Positions 7,529 to 16,203 of a stretch of 19,360 nt of DNA are shown piece by piece. Origin of the DNA: JBLNBU01 sp050260215 (GTDB lineage: Bacteria > Pseudomonadota > Alphaproteobacteria > Rhodospirillales > Magnetospirillaceae). Within the stretch, counting starts at the first letter, position 1, and every line of letters begins with the position of its first letter. Position numbers and translations under genes: made by a program. The stretch spans positions 1 to 19,360 of the forward strand of contig JBLNBU010000206.1 of the NCBI GenBank assembly GCA_050260215.1, given 5' to 3'. A model generated the notes under the pieces. The model was not told the origin of the DNA, did not search any database, and worked only from the letters and a program-made list of their open reading frames with translations.

Positions 7529-8281
7529 ATGGCTGGTCATTCGCAATTCAAGAACATCATGCACCGCAAGGGCGCCCAGGACGCCAAGCGGGCGAAGGTC
7601 TTCACCAAGCTGATCCGCGAGCTGACGGTCTCGGCGCGGTCCGGCCTGCCCGACCCGGCGGCCAATCCGCGCCTGCGCGCCGCCATCATGGCCGCGCGCG
7701 GGGCCAACATGCCCAAGGACACCATCGACCGCGCCATCAAGCGCGGCTCGGGTGGCGAGGACGGCGCCAACTACGAGGAAGTGCGCTACGAGGGCTACGG
7801 CCCCGGCTCGGTCGCCATCATCGTCGAGGCGCTGACCGACAACCGCAACCGCACCGCGTCGGAAATCCGCTCGGCCTTCTCGAAGAACGGCGGGGCCATG
7901 GGCGAGACCAACTCGGTGTCGTTCATGTTCGACCGCGTCGGCGCCATCCGCTATCCCGCCGCCGCCGCCACGGCCGAGCAGATGTTCGAGGCCGCCCTGG
8001 AAGCCGGCGCCGAGAACGTCGATTCGTCCGAGGACGGCCACGAGGTCACCTGCAGCCCGGACGACCTGGGCGCGGTGCGCGAGGCCCTGGAAGCCCGTTT
8101 CGGCACGCCCGAATACGCGCGCCTGGACTGGAAGCCCCAGACCACGGTGCCGGTCGCTTCGGAGGACGCCGCCAAGACGCTGATGAAGCTGCTCGAGATC
8201 CTCGAGGACAACGACGACGTCCAGCGCGTCCAGGCCAATTTCGAGATCCCGGACGAGGTGATGGAGCGCCTGAGCGCCTGA
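7529..8281 (+). CDS. yebC: YebC/PmpR-family transcriptional regulator / translation factor
   Basis: This is a 250-residue protein matching the YebC family over its full length. It opens MAGHSQFKNIMHRKGAQDAKRAK with the family's conserved start, has the GRGANMPKDTIDRAIK-type segment (residues 53-69), the EEVRYEGYGPGSVAIIVEALTDN region and three alpha/beta domains ending EIPDEVMERL. YebC proteins were long described as DNA-binding regulators; some recent work on relatives assigns a ribosome-associated role in proline-rich translation. It lies directly before ruvC, a common order. The ribosome site is weak: AGGG at 7508-7511 is 17 bases away. The 106 bases between the upstream kinase ATG alternative (7422) and this start show no promoter I trust. 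Confidence 0.94.
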   Translation: MAGHSQFKNIMHRKGAQDAKRAKVFTKLIRELTVSARSGLPDPAANPRLRAAIMAARGANMPKDTIDRAIKRGSGGEDGANYEEVRYEGYGPGSVAIIVEALTDNRNRTASEIRSAFSKNGGAMGETNSVSFMFDRVGAIRYPAAAATAEQMFEAALEAGAENVDSSEDGHEVTCSPDDLGAVREALEARFGTPEYARLDWKPQTTVPVASEDAAKTLMKLLEILEDNDDVQRVQANFEIPDEVMERLSA

Positions 8282-8303
8282 CGCGCCGGCTTGGGGGAGG
8301 GCC

Positions 8304-8798
8304 ATGAGGGTATTGGGGCTCGACCCCGGCTTGCGCCGTACCGGTTGGGGGGTCGTCGAGATGGTCGACAATCGGCTGCGCCACCTTGCCGACGGGGTGG
8401 TGAAGTCCGACGACACGCTGTCGCTGGCCGAACGGCTGGCCCAGCTGTACGAGGGCGTGCGCGCCGTGGTCGTCCAGTGGAGCCCCGACGAGGCGGCGGT
8501 GGAGGAAACCTTCGTCAACATGAACCCGGCCAGCACCTTGAAGCTCGGACAGGCCCGCGGCGCCGTCATGGTCGCCGCAGCCGGGGCCGGCCTGCGCGTG
8601 GCCGAGTATTCGCCCGCCCTGGTCAAGCAGGCGGTGGTCGGCACCGGGCGCGCCGCCAAGGAACAGGTCGGCATGATGATCCGTACCCTGCTGCCCGGCT
8701 GCAGCGCCACCGCCGATGCCGCCGACGCCCTTGCCGTCGCCGTGTGCCACGCCCACCACGCCCAGACCCGGCGCAAGGTGCTGGGGGCAGGGCGATGA
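8304..8798 (+). CDS. ruvC: Holliday junction resolvase RuvC
   Basis: This is a 164-residue endonuclease that cuts four-way DNA junctions symmetrically after RuvAB branch migration. The four acidic metal ligands are all present: D7 in GLDPG, E67 in AAVEETF, and D138 and D141 in ATADAADALA. The conserved NMNPASTLKLGQARG stretch (72-86) is intact. The ATG follows a GGGGGAGG ribosome site close by (8293-8300). Its TGA overlaps the ruvA ATG. It sits 22 bases after yebC in the yebC-ruvCAB run, which probably forms one transcript. Confidence 0.96.
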   Translation: MRVLGLDPGLRRTGWGVVEMVDNRLRHLADGVVKSDDTLSLAERLAQLYEGVRAVVVQWSPDEAAVEETFVNMNPASTLKLGQARGAVMVAAAGAGLRVAEYSPALVKQAVVGTGRAAKEQVGMMIRTLLPGCSATADAADALAVAVCHAHHAQTRRKVLGAGR

Positions 8799-9430
8799 TC
8801 GCCAAGCTGAAAGGCCTGATCGATTCGGTGGGCGAGGACTGGGCTGTGGTCGACTGCAACGGCGTCGGCTATCTGGTGTTCTGCGCCTCGCGCAGCCTGG
8901 GCCGGCTCGAAGTCGGCACCGCCGCCCAGCTGTTCATCGAGACCCATGTGCGTGAGGACCACATCCATCTCTATGGCTTCCTCGACGCCGCCGAGCGCGA
9001 GTGGTTCCGCCTGCTGCTGACCGTGCAGGGAGTGGGCTCGAAAAGCGCCCTGGCCATCCTGTCGGTGGCGTCGCCCGAGCAGCTCTTGCAGACCATCGCC
9101 GCCCAGGACAAGACGGTGCTGACCCGGGCCAGCGGGGTGGGGCCCAAGCTGGCGGCGCGCATCCTGGCGGAACTGAAGGACAAGGCCGGGCGTATCGCCT
9201 TGGGCGGTTTCGCCCCCGCCGGCGGCGCCCTGGCTGCGGCGGCTCCCATGCCTGTCGCCCCCGGCGGGGCCATGGAAGACGCCATCTCGGCCCTGGTCAA
9301 CCTGGGCTACAAGCGCCTGGAGGCCTTCCAGGCGGTGGGCGAGGCCGCCCGCGACCTGGGTGAGGGCGCGGCTGCCAATGCCCTGATCGCCGCGGCGCTC
9401 AAGCGCCTGGGCAAGGAGCTGGCGCGGTGA
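8795..9430 (+). CDS. ruvA: Holliday junction branch-migration protein RuvA
   Basis: This is a 211-residue protein. The N-terminal OB-fold domain (1-62) begins MIAKLKGLIDSVGEDWAVVD. Two helix-hairpin-helix DNA-binding motifs follow, VQGVGSKSALAIL (about 77-89) and ASGVGPKLAARIL (about 111-123). An Ala/Pro/Gly-rich flexible linker (about 135-157) leads to domain III, which contacts RuvB (EDAISALVNLGYKRLEAFQAV). A RuvA tetramer holds the junction square while RuvB pumps DNA. Start and stop both overlap neighbours (ATGA with ruvC, GTGA with ruvB), giving tight translational coupling. Confidence 0.96.
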   Translation: MIAKLKGLIDSVGEDWAVVDCNGVGYLVFCASRSLGRLEVGTAAQLFIETHVREDHIHLYGFLDAAEREWFRLLLTVQGVGSKSALAILSVASPEQLLQTIAAQDKTVLTRASGVGPKLAARILAELKDKAGRIALGGFAPAGGALAAAAPMPVAPGGAMEDAISALVNLGYKRLEAFQAVGEAARDLGEGAAANALIAAALKRLGKELAR

Positions 9431-10470
9431 CCGCCCGCATCGTCTCGCCCGACCACACCCCCGGCGACCCCGAGGCCAGCTTGCGCCCCCTGTCGCTCGA
9501 CGACTTCGTCGGCCAGCGCCAGGTCTGCGACAACCTGAAGATCTTCATCACCGCGGCGCGAGCCCGCGGCGAGGCGCTGGACCACGTGCTGTTCCACGGA
9601 CCGCCGGGCCTGGGCAAGACCACCCTGGCGCAGATCGTCGCGCGCGAGCTGGGCGTGGGGTTCCGGGCCACCTCGGGGCCGGTGATCGCCAAGGCCGGCG
9701 ACCTGGCAGCGCTGCTGACCAATCTCGAAGCGCGGGACGTTCTTTTCATCGACGAGATCCATCGCCTTAATCCCGCCATAGAGGAAGTGCTCTATCCCGC
9801 AATGGAGGACTTTCAGCTCGACCTCATCATCGGCGAGGGCCCCGCCGCGCGCTCGGTGCGCATCGACCTGCCGCCGTTCACCCTGGTGGGCGCGACCACG
9901 CGCTCGGGCCTGCTGACGACGCCACTGCGCGAGCGTTTCGGCATTCCCTGCCGCATGAACTTCTACACGCCGCCCGAGCTGGAAAGCATCGTGCGCCGCG
10001 GCGCACGCGTGCTGGGCTTCGAGATGACCCCCGACGGCGCCGCCGAGGTGGCCAAGCGTTCGCGCGGGACGCCGCGGGTGGCCGGTCGCCTGCTGCGCCG
10101 GGTGCGCGACTTTGCCGCCGTGGCCGGGCGCAGCCCGGTCGACGCCGAGGTGGCCGACGCCGGCCTGACCAGGCTGGAAGTGGACAAGCTGGGCCTGGAC
10201 GCCATGGACCGGCGCTACCTGTCCTGCATCGCCGAGAACTACGGCGGCGGGCCGGTGGGCGTCGAGACCCTGGCCGCCGCCCTGTCCGAAAGCCGCGACA
10301 CCCTGGAAGAGGTGGTCGAACCCTTCCTGCTGCAGCAGGGCCTGATCCAGCGCACCCCGCGCGGCCGCATGCTGGCCGCCGCCGGATTCAAGCACATCGG
10401 CCTCAACCCGCCCCGCGACCTGCAGGTCCAGCTGGATCTGCTGGGCCGCATGGAGGAGGACGGGGAATGA
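9427..10470 (+). CDS. ruvB: Holliday junction branch-migration helicase RuvB
   Basis: This is a 347-residue AAA+ motor. The N-terminal LRPLSLDDFVGQ box is followed by Walker A GPPGLGKT (58-65), Walker B DEIH (109-112), the sensor-I segment GATTRSGLL (about 155-163), the arginine-finger-containing PLRERFGI, and a winged-helix C-terminal domain ending near PRGRMLAAAGFKHIGL. Hexamers flank the RuvA-bound junction and drive branch migration with ATP. The GTG start overlaps the ruvA stop by four bases. The gene ends ten bases before ybgC, so the ruv and tol genes are probably at least partly co-transcribed. Confidence 0.97.
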   Translation: MTARIVSPDHTPGDPEASLRPLSLDDFVGQRQVCDNLKIFITAARARGEALDHVLFHGPPGLGKTTLAQIVARELGVGFRATSGPVIAKAGDLAALLTNLEARDVLFIDEIHRLNPAIEEVLYPAMEDFQLDLIIGEGPAARSVRIDLPPFTLVGATTRSGLLTTPLRERFGIPCRMNFYTPPELESIVRRGARVLGFEMTPDGAAEVAKRSRGTPRVAGRLLRRVRDFAAVAGRSPVDAEVADAGLTRLEVDKLGLDAMDRRYLSCIAENYGGGPVGVETLAAALSESRDTLEEVVEPFLLQQGLIQRTPRGRMLAAAGFKHIGLNPPRDLQVQLDLLGRMEEDGE

Positions 10471-10480
10471 GGGCCGCCCC

Positions 10481-10894
10481 ATGACTCACCGCCACACCAT
10501 CCGCGTCAACTGGGAGGATACCGATGCCGGCGGCATCGTGTACCATTCCAACTATCTGAACTTCGCCGAGCGGGCGCGGACCGAGATGGTGCGCGCCGCC
10601 GGCATCAGCCAGGTCGACCTGCTGGCCGCCGGCCACGCCTTTGCCGTGCGCCGCGCCGAGGTCGACTTCCTCAAGCCGGCCCGCCTGGACGACCTGCTCG
10701 AGGTCGAAAGTGCGGTGACGGAGGTCGGAGGCGCCTCGCTTGAGGTGAGGCAGACCGTCCGGCGGCTTGACGACGGCGCCGAATTGGTGCGTCTGAACAT
10801 CCGTTTGGGTTTCATCAGCCTGGAAGGCCGGCCGGCGCGGATGCCGGAGGCGATCCGGGCATCATTCGAGACTGCGATAAGCGAAAGGGTGTAG
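10481..10894 (+). CDS. ybgC: Tol-Pal system-associated acyl-CoA thioesterase YbgC
   Basis: This is a 137-residue 4-hydroxybenzoyl-CoA thioesterase (hotdog) fold protein. The catalytic stretch DTDAGGIVYHSNYLNF lies at residues 13-28, and FAVRRAEVDFLKPARLDD follows at about 51-68. The family hydrolyses short or long acyl-CoA or acyl-carrier thioesters and is linked to phospholipid metabolism at the cell envelope. It is nearly always the first gene of the tol-pal operon, as here: the stop is three bases before the tolQ ATG. Confidence 0.94.
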   Translation: MTHRHTIRVNWEDTDAGGIVYHSNYLNFAERARTEMVRAAGISQVDLLAAGHAFAVRRAEVDFLKPARLDDLLEVESAVTEVGGASLEVRQTVRRLDDGAELVRLNIRLGFISLEGRPARMPEAIRASFETAISERV

Positions 10895-10897
10895 GTT

Positions 10898-11622
<725 letters not shown>

Positions 11623-11623
<1 letters not shown>

Positions 11624-12087
11624 TGGGAGCCGCCCTCGGCCCCCGCAAGGGCCACACCAAGCGCTTCCGCCCCGTGGCCGAGATCAACGTCACCCCCATG
11701 GTCGACGTCATGCTGGTGCTGCTGGTGATTTTCATGGTCACCGCGCCGCTGCTGACCGCCGGCGTCCAGGTCGACCTGCCCAAGACCGAGGCCGCGCCGA
11801 TCAAGGGCGACGACCAGCCGCTGTCGGTGACCGTCGACGCCCACGGCAAGGTGTGGCTGCAGGAGACCGAGGTCCAGCTGGACGAGCTGGTGCCGCGCCT
11901 GCAGGCGATCACCGCGCAGAAGCCCGACACCCGCATCTTCATCCGCGGCGACAAGGGCATCGAGTACGGCAAGGTCATGGAGGTCATGGGGACGCTGGGT
12001 GCCGCCGGCTTCGCCAAGATCGCCCTGGTCACCGAGTTGAAGGGCGCTGAGCCCGGTGCCAAGCCCGCCCGCAAGGGAGCCCGCTAG
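11623..12087 (+). CDS. tolR: Tol-Pal proton-channel protein TolR
   Basis: This 154-residue protein has a short cytosolic start, one membrane helix (about residues 25-44) and a periplasmic domain. The proton-carrying aspartate of the family is D28 in INVTPMVDVMLVLLVIFMV. The periplasmic part ends in the usual fold with DTRIFIRGDKGIEYGKVMEVMGTL. With TolQ it forms the motor that converts proton-motive force to TolA movement. The C-terminus carries a basic tail (AKPARKGAR). The gap to tolA is nine bases. Confidence 0.95.
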
Positions 12088-12096
12088 AGGATCCCC

Positions 12097-13032
12097 ATGT
12101 CAGTCGAGATACGGCGCGAGAGTTTCGTCTTTTCGGGGATGCTGCACCTGCTGGTGGCGCTGCTGGCCGTGTTCGGCCTGCCGCAGTTCTTCCGCGCGCC
12201 CCCCGAGGTCGAGGTCCCCATCGTCGTCGACATCGTGCCCATCGGCGAGAAGACCAACCCGCCGCCGCTGCAGGACAAGAACCCCCAGCCCGAGCCGCCC
12301 AAGCCGGAGCCCAAGGCCGAGCCGCCCAAGCCCGAGCCGCCCAAACCCGAGCCGCCCAAGCCCGAACCGCCCAAGCCGGAGCCGCCCAAGCCCGAGCCCG
12401 TGCCGCCGCGTCCCGAGCCCAAGCCCGAGCCGAAGCCGGAGCCCAAGCCCGAGCCCAAGCCGGAGCCGCGCCCCGAGCCCAAGCCCGAGCAGAAACTTCA
12501 GGACGTCAAGCCGCAGAAACGGCCCGACACCCAGAACGAGCTGGATCAGCTGCTGAAGTCGGTCGACAAGCTGAAGCCCAAGCCGCAGCCGCAGGACGAC
12601 CTGTTCAAGGCGGCCGAGAAGCTGAAGCCGACCACCGATTCCAAGGCGCCGTCCACCCAGACCTCGCCCCAGCAGGTGCGCGGCTCGGCCAGCAACAATC
12701 CGAACGAGCCGGTCTCCATGACCGACATGGACGCCATCCGCGCCCACGTCTACCAGTACTGGACGGTGTCCTCGTTCATCGGCGCGCCCAATGCCGACAA
12801 GCTGCTGGTCGGCATCCGCGTCTATGTCCAGGCCGACGGCGTCGTCACCGACGCCCGCATCGAATCGTCGCCGTTGTCCGGCGACCCGTTCTGGCAGGCC
12901 GCCGCCGGCTCCGCCCGGCGTGCGGTGATCGCCGCCAGCCCGTTGCCGATCCCGCGCGCGAAATTCGATAGTTTGCGGGACGGCCAGCTTGTCCTTTATT
13001 TTGATCCCAAGCAGATGTTGGGGAAGCGATGA
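12097..13032 (+). CDS. tolA: Periplasm-spanning energy transducer TolA
   Basis: This is a 311-residue protein. The single N-terminal membrane helix (about 10-30) carries the S-x3-H pair (S13, H17) that contacts TolQ. A Pro/Lys/Glu-rich region at about residues 54-132 contains five tandem PPKPE units and then KPEP repeats; it should form an extended polyproline-type arm across the periplasm. An amphipathic stretch (about 139-200) follows. The C-terminal TolA/TonB-like domain (about 208-311) has DMDAIRAHVYQYWTV and a VYVQADGVVTDARI strand. TolA links the TolQR motor to TolB and Pal. In E. coli the middle domain is a long alanine-rich helix, so the proline-rich arm is a different design, as in TonB. 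The stop overlaps the tolB start. Confidence 0.94.
   Translation: MSVEIRRESFVFSGMLHLLVALLAVFGLPQFFRAPPEVEVPIVVDIVPIGEKTNPPPLQDKNPQPEPPKPEPKAEPPKPEPPKPEPPKPEPPKPEPPKPEPVPPRPEPKPEPKPEPKPEPKPEPRPEPKPEQKLQDVKPQKRPDTQNELDQLLKSVDKLKPKPQPQDDLFKAAEKLKPTTDSKAPSTQTSPQQVRGSASNNPNEPVSMTDMDAIRAHVYQYWTVSSFIGAPNADKLLVGIRVYVQADGVVTDARIESSPLSGDPFWQAAAGSARRAVIAASPLPIPRAKFDSLRDGQLVLYFDPKQMLGKR
12322..12396 (+). repeat. Five tandem 15-base units inside tolA
   Basis: Five back-to-back near-identical 15-base units (ccgcccaagcccgag type) each encode PPKPE. They differ only at silent third positions. A further run of 12-base KPEP-encoding units extends to about 12490. The in-frame unit lengths let the arm grow or shrink by slippage without breaking the gene. 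Confidence 0.9.
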
Positions 13033-14372
13033 TGCTTGCGAGACTGATCCGGCGCGCCGCCGCCGTTGCCGCCGTCGTCCTGACGGCCGCCGTAACCGTT
13101 GCGACCGCCCGCGCGGAGGTGCGCATCGACATCACCCGCGGCCAGATGAAGCCGCTGCCGATCGCCATTCCGGAGTTTGCCGGCAATGCGCCCCACGAGG
13201 CGCAGGTGGGCAAGGACATCGCCCGGGTGATCGCCGCCGACCTGGAGCGCTCGGGCCTGTTCAAGCCCATCGACCAGCGCGCCTTCATCCAGTCGGTCGC
13301 CTCGCTGCAGGTGCAGCCGCGCTTCGCCGACTGGAAGGCGATCAACGCCGAGGCCCTGGTCCAGGGCAAGACCGAGATCGGTCCCGACGGTCGCATGCGG
13401 GTGGAATTCCGCCTGTGGGACGTATTCCAGGAAATGCAGATGACCGGCCAGGCCTATACCGCCTCGCCGGGCGGCTGGCGCCGCATCGCCCACCTCATCG
13501 CCGATGCCATCTACAAGCGCATCACCGGCGAGGACGGCTATTTCGACACCCAGATCGTCTACATCTCGGAAAGCGGTCCCAAGAACGACCGCAAGAAGCG
13601 CCTGGCGATCATGGACCAGGACGGCGAGAACCACAAATTCCTCACCGGCGGCGAGGAACTGGTGATCACGCCCCGCTTCTCGCCCACCGCCCGCGAGATC
13701 ACCTACATGTCCTATTATCGGGGCGTGCCGCGGGTTTACATCCTGCAGATCGACACCGCGCGGCGCGAGTTGCTGGGCGACTTCCCCGGCATGACGTTTG
13801 CCCCCAGGTTCTCGCCCGACGGCAACAAGGTCGTCATGAGCATGGCCCAGGACGGCAACACCGAAATCTACGAGATGAACCTGCTGACCCGGCAGAAGCG
13901 GCGGCTGACCAACCATCCGGCCATCGACACGGCGCCCAGCTATTCGCCCGACGGCAACCGCATCGTCTTCGAATCCGATCGCGGCGGCGGGCAGCAGATC
14001 TACACCATGGACGCCGACGGCAACGGGGTGCAGCGCATCAGCTTCGGCGATGGCCGCTATGCGACTCCGGTATGGAGCCCCCGTGGAGATCTCATTGCAT
14101 TCACCAAGCAGAAGGGTGGCGAGTTCTACATCGGCGTCATGCGTCCCGATGGCTCGGACGAGCGCCTGCTGGCCCGCGGATTCCTTGTGGAAGGCCCGAC
14201 TTGGGCCCCCAACGGCCGCGTGCTGGCCTACTGGCGCGAGACCCCTTCGGACGAGCGCGGGCGCGGGCAGACCGCCAAGCTGTATTCGATCGACCTCACC
14301 GGCTTCAATGAAAGGCAGCTGGTGACGCCGCTCGACGGCTCGGACCCTGCTTGGTCCCCCTTGATTCCCTAA
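13029..14372 (+). CDS. tolB: Tol-Pal system beta-propeller protein TolB
   Basis: This is a 447-residue periplasmic protein. A signal peptide with basic start and long alanine/valine core ends near residue 30 (ATARA then EVRID). The N-terminal TolB domain (about 31-150) has IDITRGQMKPLPIAIPEF. The C-terminal six-bladed propeller shows PD40 repeats: FSPTAREITYMSY, FSPDGNKVVMSM, YSPDGNRIVFESD, WSPRGDLIAFTKQ, WAPNGRVLAYWRE and a final WSPLIP. TolB shuttles between TolA and Pal and controls Pal's access to peptidoglycan. ATG 13029 overlaps the tolA TGA; a second ATG at 13032 is an equally possible start. Confidence 0.96.
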   Translation: MMLARLIRRAAAVAAVVLTAAVTVATARAEVRIDITRGQMKPLPIAIPEFAGNAPHEAQVGKDIARVIAADLERSGLFKPIDQRAFIQSVASLQVQPRFADWKAINAEALVQGKTEIGPDGRMRVEFRLWDVFQEMQMTGQAYTASPGGWRRIAHLIADAIYKRITGEDGYFDTQIVYISESGPKNDRKKRLAIMDQDGENHKFLTGGEELVITPRFSPTAREITYMSYYRGVPRVYILQIDTARRELLGDFPGMTFAPRFSPDGNKVVMSMAQDGNTEIYEMNLLTRQKRRLTNHPAIDTAPSYSPDGNRIVFESDRGGGQQIYTMDADGNGVQRISFGDGRYATPVWSPRGDLIAFTKQKGGEFYIGVMRPDGSDERLLARGFLVEGPTWAPNGRVLAYWRETPSDERGRGQTAKLYSIDLTGFNERQLVTPLDGSDPAWSPLIP

Positions 14373-14389
14373 AACTAACTTAGTATAGT
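14361..14389 (+). promoter_or_regulatory. Candidate sigma-70 promoter of pal
   Basis: TTGATT (14361-14366), inside the last codons of tolB, and TATAGT (14384-14389) are separated by exactly 17 bases. The -10 matches TATAAT at five of six positions and the -35 keeps the strong TTGA core. Transcription would start near 14396, leaving a leader of about 137 bases. That leader holds an imperfect hairpin (about 14415-14446, GGTG-GCGA against TCGC-CACC) of unknown role. A separate pal promoter would give Pal, an abundant lipoprotein, more transcript than the Tol motor proteins. Confidence 0.65.
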
Positions 14390-14532
14390 CCGCGCCGATT
14401 AGGATTTTTTCCGGTGGCGACGAGCTTTCTATCGCCGTCACCAGAGGGGCGTACCGGCCAAGTCGGTGCGGCGTCTCAGAGGTCCGATCGGTTATTCCCA
14501 TTCTGCGTTCCATTGAGGGGGAGTCCTCAAAT

Positions 14533-15024
14533 ATGAAGCTGCGTTTCCTCTCCGTTTTCGCCGCTGCCGCCCTGCTGGCCGCTTGCGAATCCGCTCCCGA
14601 AGACACCGGTGCCAAGGCTGGCGCCGGCCAGGCCGCTCCGTCGACCATGAAGGCCGGCCCGGCCGCCGGTTCGGTTGAAGACTTCATCGCCAACGTCGGC
14701 GATCGCGTCTTCTTCGACTTCGACAAGTCTTCCCTGCGCGCCGACGCCAAGGCCACCCTGGCCAAGCAGGTCGCGTGGCTGAAGCAGTACCCGACCTACT
14801 CGATCACCGTCGAAGGTCATGCCGACGAGCGCGGCACCCGCGAGTACAACATCGCCCTGGGCGAGCGTCGTGCCAACGCGGTCAAGGAGTTCATGACTGC
14901 CAACGGCCTGCCGGCCGCTCGCGTCAAGACCGTCTCCTACGGCAAGGAGCGTCCGGTTGCCCTCGGCTCGAACGAGGCTGCCTGGTCGCAGAACCGCCGT
15001 GGCGTGACCGTCCTGGGCAAGTAA
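14533..15024 (+). CDS. pal: Peptidoglycan-associated lipoprotein Pal
   Basis: This is a 163-residue outer-membrane lipoprotein. The signal ends in the lipobox LLAAC with the acylated cysteine at C18. A short Ala/Pro-rich tether leads to the OmpA-like peptidoglycan-binding domain (about 55-163). The diaminopimelate-binding motif GHADERGTREYNIALGERRAN is intact, followed by VSYGKERPVALGSNEAAWSQNRR. Pal anchors the outer membrane to the wall at the division site. Arginine CGT codons and other translation-favoured codons are more frequent than in neighbours, which fits high expression. A GGGGGAG ribosome site precedes the ATG. The gene has its own likely promoter and a strong terminator. Confidence 0.97.
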   Translation: MKLRFLSVFAAAALLAACESAPEDTGAKAGAGQAAPSTMKAGPAAGSVEDFIANVGDRVFFDFDKSSLRADAKATLAKQVAWLKQYPTYSITVEGHADERGTREYNIALGERRANAVKEFMTANGLPAARVKTVSYGKERPVALGSNEAAWSQNRRGVTVLGK

Positions 15025-15053
15025 TTCCCGGGACCTTCACGGCAGCGTGATGG

Positions 15054-15111
15054 GGCGCCCGCCCTTCCGAACGGCCTAGAGCCTTTCGGAACGGGCGGGC
15101 GCCTTATTTTT
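15054..15111 (+). terminator. Strong rho-independent terminator after pal
   Basis: GGCGCCCGCCC (15054-15064) pairs perfectly with GGGCGGGCGCC (15093-15103). The stem continues with TTCCGAA (15065-15071) against TTCGGAA (15085-15091) and a short GGC/GCC tip. TTATTTTT follows at once. The hairpin of about 20 base pairs should end most transcription from the tol-pal operon, and it sits only about 74 bases before cpoB. Confidence 0.93.
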
Positions 15112-15174
15112 GCCCCTATGATCGGCTACTGAAACCGTTCGCGTGGAGGCGTCCGCTTCCCGCCCCCAGACAAC

Positions 15175-15178
15175 GAGG
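15175..15178 (+). promoter_or_regulatory. Ribosome binding site deciding the cpoB start
   Basis: GAGG lies six bases before TTG 15185. The alternative GTG at 15143 has no purine-rich site upstream and would put a polar 14-residue tail before the signal peptide. A TTG at 15179 is too close to this site. Confidence 0.5.
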
Positions 15179-15184
15179 TTGGCC

Positions 15185-16192
15185 TTGCGTCGTTTCCTCC
15201 TCTCCACCGCCATCGCCGCCCTGATGGGTGCGGCGGCGCTGCCGGCCCAGGCGCAGGTCGACACCCGCGCCCTTTATGACCGCATCGACCGGCTCGAGCG
15301 CGACATCTCGGTGCTGCAGCAGCAGCTGGCCCGCGGCGCCGGATCGGCTGCCATCGGCGGCACCACCGTGGTGCGGTCGCCCGCCGTCGGCGGCAGCGGC
15401 GAGGCGGTGCTTTCGGGCAGCGCCGCCGATCGCATCGAGCAGCTGGAGGAGCAGATCCGCCAGCTGACCGGCAAGGTGGAGGAGGCCAATTTCAAGGCCG
15501 CCCAGGTCTCCAAGCAGCTCGAGCGCATGCAGACCGACATCGACCTGCGCTTCAAGGAAATCCAGCCCGGCGCCCAAACCGGCCAGGCCCCGCAGATGCA
15601 GATGCCGGCGCCGCAGACCTCCTCGAACGGCGCGCCCCAGCTGATTCCGCCCAAGGGCGTCAACCTGGGCGGCAATTCGGCCGACGGTGCCGGTCCGGCG
15701 CCCGGTCCGCAGACCCTGGGGACCATGCCCCGCAAGGAGCTGGAAAAGGCCACCGCGCAGCCCCAGGCCCAGCCGCAGCCGCAGCCCGCCGCCGCGCCCC
15801 TGCCCAAGGAGCCGCAGGCCCTTTACGACGAGGCGTCCAAGCTGCTGGAACGCGGCGACTATGCCGGTGCCGAGCGCGGCTTCCAGGCCTTCGTCCAGCA
15901 GCATCCCAGCCATGCCCTGGCCGGCAACGCCCATTACTGGCTGGGCGACATCGCCTATGCCCGCAAGGACTTCTCCAACGCGGCCTACCTGTTCGCCGAG
16001 GCCTACAAGAAGTACCCGAAGCACGGCAAGGCCCCGGACATGCTCTACAAGCTGGGCGCCTCGTTCGGCCAGCTGGGCAAGACCAAGGAGGCCTGCAAGG
16101 CCTATTCCCTGCTGTTCGCCGAGCACCCCAACATGCCCGACCGCATCAAGCGGGCCGCCAACGCCGACAAGCAGAAGTATTCGTGTAACTGA
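15185..16192 (+). CDS. cpoB: Cell division coordinator CpoB (YbgF)
   Basis: This is a 335-residue periplasmic protein from TTG 15185. The signal peptide (1-24) has a basic MRRFLL start and ends PAQAQ. Two coiled-coil stretches (about 25-45 and about 80-120, DRIEQLEEQIRQLTGKVEEA) form the trimerisation region. A Gln/Pro/Ala-rich linker (about 120-208) follows. The C-terminal TPR domain (about 210-325) has ALYDEASKLLERGDYAGAERGF, HYWLGDIAYARKDFSNAAYLF and MLYKLGASFGQLGKTKEACKAY, the usual YbgF pattern. CpoB links Tol-Pal action to septal peptidoglycan synthesis. It lies downstream of a strong terminator, so it needs read-through or its own promoter. The start could also be GTG 15143, giving 349 residues. 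Confidence 0.93.
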   Translation: MRRFLLSTAIAALMGAAALPAQAQVDTRALYDRIDRLERDISVLQQQLARGAGSAAIGGTTVVRSPAVGGSGEAVLSGSAADRIEQLEEQIRQLTGKVEEANFKAAQVSKQLERMQTDIDLRFKEIQPGAQTGQAPQMQMPAPQTSSNGAPQLIPPKGVNLGGNSADGAGPAPGPQTLGTMPRKELEKATAQPQAQPQPQPAAAPLPKEPQALYDEASKLLERGDYAGAERGFQAFVQQHPSHALAGNAHYWLGDIAYARKDFSNAAYLFAEAYKKYPKHGKAPDMLYKLGASFGQLGKTKEACKAYSLLFAEHPNMPDRIKRAANADKQKYSCN

Positions 16193-16203
16193 CGGCCTTT
16201 TCC

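Noticed and set aside
12084..12482. Minus-strand frame rich in GSGLGG repeats opposite tolA
   Set aside because: It is the reverse complement of the PPKPE/KPEP repeat region, not an independent glycine-rich protein.
12322..12490. Possible CRISPR-like or minisatellite array
   Set aside because: Units are contiguous, lack spacers and stay in the tolA frame with silent differences, so they are protein repeats.
12996..14765. A 589-codon minus-strand frame opposite tolB and pal
   Set aside because: No family motifs; the plus strand carries clear TolB and Pal with signal peptide and lipobox.
15117..15122. TATGAT as a -10 box for cpoB
   Set aside because: It matches five of six bases, but the -35 position falls within the pal terminator stem (GGCGGG), so support is too weak to list.
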